Source of the DNA: an uncultured Faecalibacterium sp.
Lineage (GTDB): Bacteria > Bacillota > Clostridia > Oscillospirales > Ruminococcaceae
DNA length: 64,000 nucleotides
Assembly: GCA_934547065.1 (NCBI GenBank)
Contig: CAKTEF010000007.1
Span: forward strand, 12,863 to 76,862
Direction: 5' to 3'
Within the stretch, counting starts at the first letter, position 1, and every line of letters starts with the position of its first letter. This document shows, in pieces, positions 58,599-64,000 of this stretch. A model generated the notes under the pieces. The model did no database searches. It was not told the DNA's origin and saw nothing but the letters and a program-made list of their open reading frames with translations. The translations under genes were made by a program, and so were the position numbers.

Positions 58599-59963
58599 AT
58601 GGAACAACGGAACAATCTGGTTCTGCAGGGCACTGAGACCTTTTCCCGCGGGGCACTGGACAATGTGGCGCTGGACAGCGGCTCTCTGGTGCTGGATACG
58701 GCCGGCGGACGCTACCTGCCCTACGGCAGCTACACCACGCCGGAGTTTGCCATGCCCGCGTTCTGCAACCTGAACGTCAGCTGGAACGCCATGGCACCCC
58801 GCAACACCCTGGTGGAAGTGCGCTGCCGCGTGTATGCCGGGAACAGCTGGACCGGCTGGATGAGCTTTGGCAAGTGGGCTCCGGATTACCCCCGGCGCAG
58901 CATCCATGCCCAAAGCGAGGACGGCCTGGTCTTTCTGATGGGCGACACCGTAACGGTGGCCACCCCCGGCGGCGGCACCGGGATCCAGCTGCAGGTCAAT
59001 CTGTCCACCAACGACGACAAAACCACCCCGGCGGTCCGGCTGCTGGCGGCGGCGGTGCGCCCCCTGACGTGGGAAAAGCACACCGGCCATGCGCTGAACC
59101 GGCGGCTCTACCTGCCGGAATACTGCCTGAACGCCCACGACCCCAGCTTTGGCCGGGAGATGGATCTGCCCCTTGTCATGGCGGCGCTGATGAACCGCTG
59201 GGGCGAGGACATCCTGCCCGAGGAAGTGGCCTATGCCATGGAGGACAGCGCCAGCAGCAGCACCGGCAACGCCGCCTTTGCGGCGGCGGCGGCGGGCAGC
59301 TGCGGGTTCCCGTGCTGGCAGGCCTGGATGGACCTGGCTGATCTGCGCACCCAGATCCACGACGGCTGCTCCGTGGCCGTGCGGGTGGAGCGGCGGATCC
59401 GCGGCCAGCGCGACCCCGTGGGCGTGTGGATGGGTCTGCGCGGCTTTGGCCACGACGATGCCGTGCTGGCGGATTTTGTGCTGTTGAATGACCCCACCGC
59501 CGACACCGACGGAGCCGTGAACTGCACCATGGCCCTGACGGATTTCCTGCGTTACTTCACCGGGCGGGCCATTGCACTGCGGGCCAAGCCCCGCGATATC
59601 CCCACCACCCGGCCTGCCCGCATCCGCTGTGAGCTGACACGGGCCGAGGACGGCAGCTATTTCTTTGAGCAGCGGGGTCGGCGCGATGCCCTGCCGGAGG
59701 ATTTTTCCGGCTGGGTGGCCTACACCCTGCACGACGGCGTGGCCCACGCCACCACCGCCCACCGGACGTTCCGCCGGATGGAGCGCACCCCGGACGGCGG
59801 CATCCTGTTCCCGCCCGACCAGCTGGCCGCAGGCGGGCGGTGCAGCGTGTACGCCGTGGACCAGACCGGCCAGATGCGGGTAGCCGAGGTCCGGCTTCCC
59901 GCACCGCCCAAACCGGCTCCCGCGCCGGAAAACGATCACCAAAGCTCCGCGCAGCCCGGCTGA
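58599..59963 (+). CDS. C39-like papain-fold protein lacking the catalytic Cys, unrecognised
   Basis: A 454-aa protein without a signal peptide. Residues 1-180 are beta-rich (repeating TPEFAMPAFCNLNVSWNAM, GNSWTGWMSFGKWAPD). Residues about 190-330 follow the bacterial C39-like peptidase plan (LVMAALMNRWGEDILPEEVAYAMEDSASSSTGNAAFAAAAAGSCGFPCWQAW, then GFGHDDAVLADFVLLNDPTAD with His and Asn/Asp), but the position of the nucleophilic Cys reads DLPLVMA. So it is probably inactive or binding-only. ATG 58599 has AAAGGAGAG upstream. Operonic with the DUF624 gene. Confidence 0.65.
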   Translation: MEQRNNLVLQGTETFSRGALDNVALDSGSLVLDTAGGRYLPYGSYTTPEFAMPAFCNLNVSWNAMAPRNTLVEVRCRVYAGNSWTGWMSFGKWAPDYPRRSIHAQSEDGLVFLMGDTVTVATPGGGTGIQLQVNLSTNDDKTTPAVRLLAAAVRPLTWEKHTGHALNRRLYLPEYCLNAHDPSFGREMDLPLVMAALMNRWGEDILPEEVAYAMEDSASSSTGNAAFAAAAAGSCGFPCWQAWMDLADLRTQIHDGCSVAVRVERRIRGQRDPVGVWMGLRGFGHDDAVLADFVLLNDPTADTDGAVNCTMALTDFLRYFTGRAIALRAKPRDIPTTRPARIRCELTRAEDGSYFFEQRGRRDALPEDFSGWVAYTLHDGVAHATTAHRTFRRMERTPDGGILFPPDQLAAGGRCSVYAVDQTGQMRVAEVRLPAPPKPAPAPENDHQSSAQPG

Positions 59964-60023
59964 CAGGGCCGGACGCGCCAAGCGGCTTTCGGGATAAATT
60001 TATCACCATAGGAGGAACACATT

Positions 60024-60632
60024 ATGGCAAAGACGATCATTACGATTGGACGTGAGTACTGCACCGGCGGCAACTACATTGCAGAGGACGTTGCCAACGC
60101 ACTGGGCATCAAGCTCTACGACAAGGAACTGATCACCATGGCCGCAAAACACTCCGGCCTTTCGGAAGAAGCCGTGGCTGCCAGTGAAAAGCGCCATACC
60201 CACAGCCTGCTGTACAGCCTGTATACCATGGGCAACGAGCTTCCGCTGGGCGATCAGGTGTTCATCCTGCAGAGCCGGATCATCAAGCAGCTGGCCGAGG
60301 AAGGCCCCTGTGTCATCCTGGGCCGCTGCGGCGATTATGTGCTGCGGGAGCGTAAGGATGTGCTGCGCGTGTTCATTTACGCACCGGTGGAGTGGCGGCG
60401 TGAGCTGGCCAAGACCGACCCGCTGGTCAAGGCACACGACGAAAAGGGCATCAAGGAGGAGATCGAAAAGACCGACCGCAACCGTGCTGCCTACTACAAC
60501 TACTACACCCAGAACCGCTGGGGCGATGCCCACAACTACGACCTGGCCATCAACGCCGCCTTGGGCCGCGAGACCTGCGTGAAGATGATCCTGGACGCTG
60601 TGGCCGCCAAGGAAAAGACGACGGAGAAGTAA
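60024..60632 (+). CDS. Cytidylate kinase-like family protein
   Basis: A 202-aa P-loop protein. ITIGREYCTGGNYIAEDVANALGIKLYDKELI matches the cytidylate-kinase-like family (a P-loop variant GREYCTGG without the usual GxxxxGKS), followed by CVILGRCGDYVLRERKDVLRVFIYAP and a C-terminal RAAYYNYYTQNRWGDAHNYDLAINAALGRE. The members are presumed nucleotide kinases; the true substrate is not established and it is distinct from housekeeping cmk. AGGAGG precedes the ATG. Confidence 0.85.
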   Translation: MAKTIITIGREYCTGGNYIAEDVANALGIKLYDKELITMAAKHSGLSEEAVAASEKRHTHSLLYSLYTMGNELPLGDQVFILQSRIIKQLAEEGPCVILGRCGDYVLRERKDVLRVFIYAPVEWRRELAKTDPLVKAHDEKGIKEEIEKTDRNRAAYYNYYTQNRWGDAHNYDLAINAALGRETCVKMILDAVAAKEKTTEK

Positions 60633-60902
60633 CGCTTCTCCGCCTGCGGGCCGCAGGGCCCTAAAAAACAATGATGCTGCGTGGGTAGGGCGCTTTTGCG
60701 CTCTGCCCATGTTTTGGGCAACGGCGACGACCGCGGCCTGCGGCCGATACAGGGAGGAGCTGTTGGCGCAGCGGTCAGCAAAGCGCAAGTGCTGCTTGCA
60801 GCACGAAGCGATTGCTGGGCACCGCAAGAGGGAGTCGTTCCCTCAAGCCCTACGCATCGATAAACCCGCCATTCTATCCAAACCATCAAAAAAGGAGTTC
60901 CC
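60633..60902 (+). other. 270-nt gene-free gap before the second MATE gene
   Basis: Contains inverted segments (gcctgcgggccgcagggc; gcggcctgcggccg; agtgctgcttgcagcacg) and no convincing promoter or frame. It could be a degraded coding repeat or a structured leader. Nothing further can be supported. Confidence 0.4.
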
Positions 60903-62294
60903 GTGGAAACCAAGCAACCCAAAACCGCCCCTGCCGCGCAGGAAAACATCATGGGCACCATGGCCATCAACCCGCTGCTGGTCAAGCTCAGTGTGCCGAT
61001 GATGGTCTCCATGCTGGTGCAGGCTTTGTACAATGTGGTAGACTCGATCTTTGTCTCCCACGTCAGCGAAAACGCCCTGACCGCCGTTTCGCTGGCCTTT
61101 TCTCTGCAGAATCTCATGATCGCCGTAGGCGTGGGCACCGGTGTCGGTGTCAACGCCCTGCTTTCCAAGAGCCTGGGCGAAAAGAACCAGGACCGCGCCA
61201 ATCAGACCGCCGAAAACGGCATTTTCCTGGCGCTGTGCAGCTTTGCCGTGTTCTTTGTCATCGGCCTGACCTGCATGAAACCCTATTTCTACGCCCAGAC
61301 CCAGGATGCGGACATTGCCCGGCAGGGCATCCGCTACCTGACCGTGTGCTGCGTGTTCAGCCTGGGCCTGTTTTTGCAGACCATGAGCGAAAAGCTGCTG
61401 GCCGCCACCGGCCGCACCAACCTGAGCATGGTCAGCCAGCTGGTCGGTGCCATCGTCAACATCGTGCTGGACCCCATCTTTATCTTTGGCTACTGCGGCG
61501 AGGCGCTTTCCGGCACCACCGGCGCAGCCGTGGCCACTGTCATCGGCCAGTTCTGCGGCGCAGGCATGGCCATCTTCTTCAACATCAAGAAAAACCCGGA
61601 CATCCAGTTCTCCTGGCGCGGGTTCCGCCCCAGCCCGGAAGCCATCAGGCGGATCTACCTTGTGGGCCTGCCCAGCATCGCCATGCAGTGTGTGGGCAGC
61701 GTCATGACGTTCTTCATGAACCGGATCCTCATGGCGTTCTCGGCCACGGCCGTTGCGGTGTTCGGTGTCTACTTCAAGCTGCAAAGCTTTGTGTTCATGC
61801 CCATCTTCGGCATGAACAACGGCATGGTGCCCATCATCAGCTACAACTACGGTGCCCGCAGACCGGACCGCGTCCGGCAGACCATCCGGTGCGCCATGTG
61901 CTATGCCGAGGGCATCATGCTCATCGGCTTCTGCCTGTTCCAGTTTGCGCCGGACAAGCTGCTGGGCCTGTTTGCCGCCAGCGATGCCATGCTGGCCATC
62001 GGCATCCCGGCGCTGCACATCATCTGCCTGCACTTTTTGCTGGCGGGCATGAGCGTCGTGCTGTCCTCGTCGTTCCAGGCGCTGGGCAACGGCGTGTTCA
62101 GCCTGATCGTTTCGGTCTGCCGCCAGCTGTTCGTGCTGCTGCCGGCCGCTTACTTTCTCTCGCTGAGTGGGAACATCCAGCTGGTCTGGTGGGCCTTCCT
62201 GATCGCCGAAGTGGTCAGTGTGCTGCTGAGCTTTGCGTTCTATGCCCGCCTGAACAAAACCGTCATTGCTCCGCTGTACGACAACGTACCGTAA
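60903..62294 (+). CDS. MATE-family multidrug/Na+ antiporter
   Basis: A 463-aa membrane transporter with about 12 helices. Typical blocks: LVKLSVPMMVSMLVQALYNVVDSIFVSHVSENALTAVSL, NALLSKSLGEKNQDRANQTAENG and, in half two, MPIFGMNNGMVPIISYNYGARRPDRV. It differs from the MATE at 8.8-10.2 kb and is closer to the subgroup with the NYGA motif. Start GTG 60903, with AAAAAAGGAG upstream. Confidence 0.92.
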   Translation: METKQPKTAPAAQENIMGTMAINPLLVKLSVPMMVSMLVQALYNVVDSIFVSHVSENALTAVSLAFSLQNLMIAVGVGTGVGVNALLSKSLGEKNQDRANQTAENGIFLALCSFAVFFVIGLTCMKPYFYAQTQDADIARQGIRYLTVCCVFSLGLFLQTMSEKLLAATGRTNLSMVSQLVGAIVNIVLDPIFIFGYCGEALSGTTGAAVATVIGQFCGAGMAIFFNIKKNPDIQFSWRGFRPSPEAIRRIYLVGLPSIAMQCVGSVMTFFMNRILMAFSATAVAVFGVYFKLQSFVFMPIFGMNNGMVPIISYNYGARRPDRVRQTIRCAMCYAEGIMLIGFCLFQFAPDKLLGLFAASDAMLAIGIPALHIICLHFLLAGMSVVLSSSFQALGNGVFSLIVSVCRQLFVLLPAAYFLSLSGNIQLVWWAFLIAEVVSVLLSFAFYARLNKTVIAPLYDNVP

Positions 62295-62335
62295 GGAGCT
62301 GTGGAAATATCCTGCAACGGAAAGGAACGTGACCC

Positions 62336-63049
62336 ATGATGGGAAAAAAGTTGAAATGGAACCTGATCCTGATGAGCGTGCTCTATCTGGGGCTGGGCGT
62401 TTTTCTGCTCCTGGTCCCCGGCACGGCGCTGAACGTGGTGTGCTACGCGCTGGGGGCCGTGGTGCTGGCCTGCGCCGTCGTGCAGCTGGTGCGCTATTTT
62501 GCCGTGGAGCGCGGCGTATTCCAGAGTCAGCTCACCCTGATCTCCGGCCTGGTGTGCCTGGGGCTGGGTGCGTTCCTCATCATCCGCAGTGACATCGTGG
62601 TGCGCATCCTGCCCATCGTGTTCGGCCTGTTCGTCATCTTTGACAGCCTGGGCCGCATCCAGAACGCCTTAGAGCTGCGCCGCTGCCAGTATTCCAGCTG
62701 GAAAGGCTTTTTGCTGCTGGCCCTGCTCAGCATCGCGCTGGGTGTCGTGATGATCGTGGACCCGTTCGGGGCCATGGAAACGCTGGTGATGGCCATTGGC
62801 ATCATCCTCATCGTTGAGGGTGCGCTGAACCTGCTCAGTGCCCTGTACACCGCCATTGCGGTGCGGCGCTTTATCAAGCTGCATCCGGAAACGCAGTCCA
62901 TGCTGGAAGCCGTGACCGGCCAGGATCTGAACGGCGACGGCGTGATCGCCCCCGATGTGACCCCCGCCGATATCGAAGCCACTGCCGTGGAGCTGGACCA
63001 TGTGGATGAGAGCGCCGAAGTGGAGCAGGAAGATCCCGAGGACGACTAA
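62336..63049 (+). CDS. DUF308 (HdeD-like) membrane protein with acidic Ca-loop tail
   Basis: A 237-aa protein with six hydrophobic helices in repeated pairs (SVLYLGLGVFLLLVPGTALNVVCYALGAVVLACAVVQL; GLVCLGLGAFLIIR; LLALLSIALGVVMIVDPFGAMETLVMAIGIILIVEGALNL), the HdeD/DUF308 pattern. An acidic C-terminal tail contains GQDLNGDGVIAPDVTPADI, a dockerin/EF-hand-like loop, then a Glu/Asp-rich end. AAAGGAAC precedes the ATG. The function is unknown; HdeD is linked to acid stress in enterics. Confidence 0.82.
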   Translation: MMGKKLKWNLILMSVLYLGLGVFLLLVPGTALNVVCYALGAVVLACAVVQLVRYFAVERGVFQSQLTLISGLVCLGLGAFLIIRSDIVVRILPIVFGLFVIFDSLGRIQNALELRRCQYSSWKGFLLLALLSIALGVVMIVDPFGAMETLVMAIGIILIVEGALNLLSALYTAIAVRRFIKLHPETQSMLEAVTGQDLNGDGVIAPDVTPADIEATAVELDHVDESAEVEQEDPEDD

Positions 63050-63052
63050 AGC

Positions 63053-63205
63053 CCTCCCCTTGAGGGGAGGGTGCTGAACGAAGTGAAGCAGGTGAGGTGG
63101 AAGCCGTGGTCCGATGCTGCCTTGACCGGGCGGGATCGGAAAATGACGTTCCCTCATCCGTCGCTGACGCGACAGCTTCCCCCACGGGGAAGCCTTTCCA
63201 TCGAA
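63053..63205. repeat. REP-like palindromic repeat pair
   Basis: ccctccccttgaggggaggg with gaagcaggtgaggtgg at the left and ccctcatccgtcgctgacgcgacagcttcccccacggggaagc at the right, the same opposed-hairpin plan as the element near 16.0 kb. Confidence 0.75.
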
Positions 63206-63233
63206 CAACAAAGGATAAAAGGAAAAAGAGAAC

Positions 63234-64000
63234 ATGGAAACGTACGATCTGATCATCGTGGGTGCCGGCCCGGCCGGCATCTTTACCGCTGTGGAGCTGC
63301 TGCGCCGGGGCAGCAAAAAGAAGATCCTGCTGGTCGAAAAGGGCAAGCCGGTGGAACAGCGCCACTGCCCCAAGGCCGAGCTGGGCCACTGCGTCAACTG
63401 CCGCCCCACCTGCGCCATCACCACCGGCTTTTCCGGTGCGGGCGCGTTCTCGGACGGCAAGCTGAGCCTTTCCTACGAGGTGGGCGGCGACCTGCCCACC
63501 CTGATCGGCGAGGAGTTTGCCCAGGAGCTGATCGACTACACCGACAAGATCTACCTGGAATTTGGTGCCGACCCCCATGTGGAGGGCATCTACACCGGCG
63601 AGGACATCAAGGAGATCCGCAAGAACGCCATCCATGCCGGCCTGAAGCTGGTGGACTGCCCCATCCGCCACCTGGGCACCGAGAAAGCCCAGCAGCTGTA
63701 CCTGGCCATCCAGAACTATCTGGCCGACAACGGCGTGGAGATGCTGTTCGGCACCGAGTGCGAGAACATCCTCCTGGAAAACGAGGAGTGCAAGGGCGTA
63801 CTGATCCGGGGCAGGCACGATGCGGAGCCCATCCCCGTTTACGCGGACACCGTGGTCATCGGCACGGGCCGCCGTGGGGCCGACTGGCTGGAAAAGATCT
63901 GTGCCGAACACCACATTGCCCACAAGCCCGGCACCGTGGACATCGGCGTGCGCGTGGAGTGCCGCAACGAGGTCATGGAAAAGGTGAACAAGGTGCTGTA
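63234..64000 (+). CDS. FAD-dependent oxidoreductase (partial, continues beyond window)
   Basis: About 255 residues are visible of an FAD-dependent dehydrogenase-like protein. METYDLIIVGAGPAGIFTAVELLRRG is the Rossmann FAD/NAD-binding motif; the cysteine cluster HCVNCRPTCAI followed by TTGFSGAGAFSDGKLSLSYEVGG is characteristic of an uncharacterised FAD-dependent group common in clostridia. The second dinucleotide-binding GTGRRGADWLEK is near the right edge. AAAGGAAAAAG precedes the ATG. Substrate unknown. Confidence 0.88.
   Translation, partial: METYDLIIVGAGPAGIFTAVELLRRGSKKKILLVEKGKPVEQRHCPKAELGHCVNCRPTCAITTGFSGAGAFSDGKLSLSYEVGGDLPTLIGEEFAQELIDYTDKIYLEFGADPHVEGIYTGEDIKEIRKNAIHAGLKLVDCPIRHLGTEKAQQLYLAIQNYLADNGVEMLFGTECENILLENEECKGVLIRGRHDAEPIPVYADTVVIGTGRRGADWLEKICAEHHIAHKPGTVDIGVRVECRNEVMEKVNKVL

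Overview
The window looks like a chromosome segment of a GC-rich, low-oxygen gut Firmicute of the Oscillospiraceae (Faecalibacterium / Gemmiger / Subdoligranulum type). This is inferred from Gram-positive sigma-A promoters (TTGACA, 17 bp, TATAAT) in a GC-rich genome, strong AGGAGG ribosome sites, a T-box leader, the glgB-glgC-glgD arrangement, a HisZ-HisG fusion and clostridial sporulation genes. The exact genus cannot be fixed from sequence reading alone. Coding density is high and most genes are housekeeping or biosynthetic.

Layout. 1-5.3 kb: glycogen operon glgB-glgC-glgD (minus), preceded by a G5/3D-domain cell-wall protein. 5.7-7.4 kb: a stranded phage lysis cassette (tail-fibre-like protein, GH25 lysozyme, holin). 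7.5-10.2 kb: a phosphoribosyltransferase-like protein, a compact type I toxin-antitoxin locus (36-aa membrane toxin with a convergent antisense RNA) and a MATE transporter. 10.2-19.1 kb: a nearly complete histidine operon hisZG-D-C-B-H-A-F-IE-K (minus), interrupted by palindromic or MITE-like repeats. 19.2-21.1 kb: two type II toxin-antitoxin pairs and thioredoxin. 21.3-26.3 kb: a double-glycine-leader peptide gene, a lipoprotein/MBOAT/DHHW acyl-transfer set and a VanY carboxypeptidase. 26.3-30.8 kb: sporulation and germination genes spoVAC-AD-AE, gpr and spoIIP, with matches to forespore and mother-cell sigma promoters, and rpsT on the other strand. 30.8-37.4 kb: T-box-controlled asnS, mutY, small membrane and M23-like proteins, a third type II TA pair and an aldo/keto reductase. 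37.5-47.2 kb: prfC, a GNAT-MnmM fusion, an HtrA protease, pullulanase divergent from a two-domain AAA+ protein, and a WYL regulator. 47.4-55.8 kb: a full aromatic amino acid operon pheA-aroB-aroC-aroEK-aroQ-like-aroF-aroA-tyrA. 55.8-64 kb: small and membrane proteins, plsC, a cytidylate-kinase-like protein, a second MATE transporter, a DUF308 protein and a partial flavoprotein.

How they fit together. The his and aro operons each make a whole amino acid pathway from one promoter, with start/stop overlaps that imply translational coupling. The glg genes build glycogen from glucose-1-phosphate and the pullulanase debranches it. The sporulation block places a dipicolinate channel (SpoVA), the spore-protein protease (Gpr) and an engulfment hydrolase (SpoIIP) together.

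The most unusual points are: (i) a BsrG/TxpA-like type I toxin with a visible antisense RNA, both promoters, shared bidirectional terminator and a sequestered ribosome site; (ii) an AroQ homologue inside the aro operon that has lost the canonical catalytic Arg, Tyr and both His; (iii) an orphan double-glycine precursor peptide with its own structured leader; (iv) several proteins with degenerate active sites (AAA+ domain 1, M23, C39-like, PRTase); (v) 12-18 bp terminal-inverted-repeat elements of about 0.3 kb.
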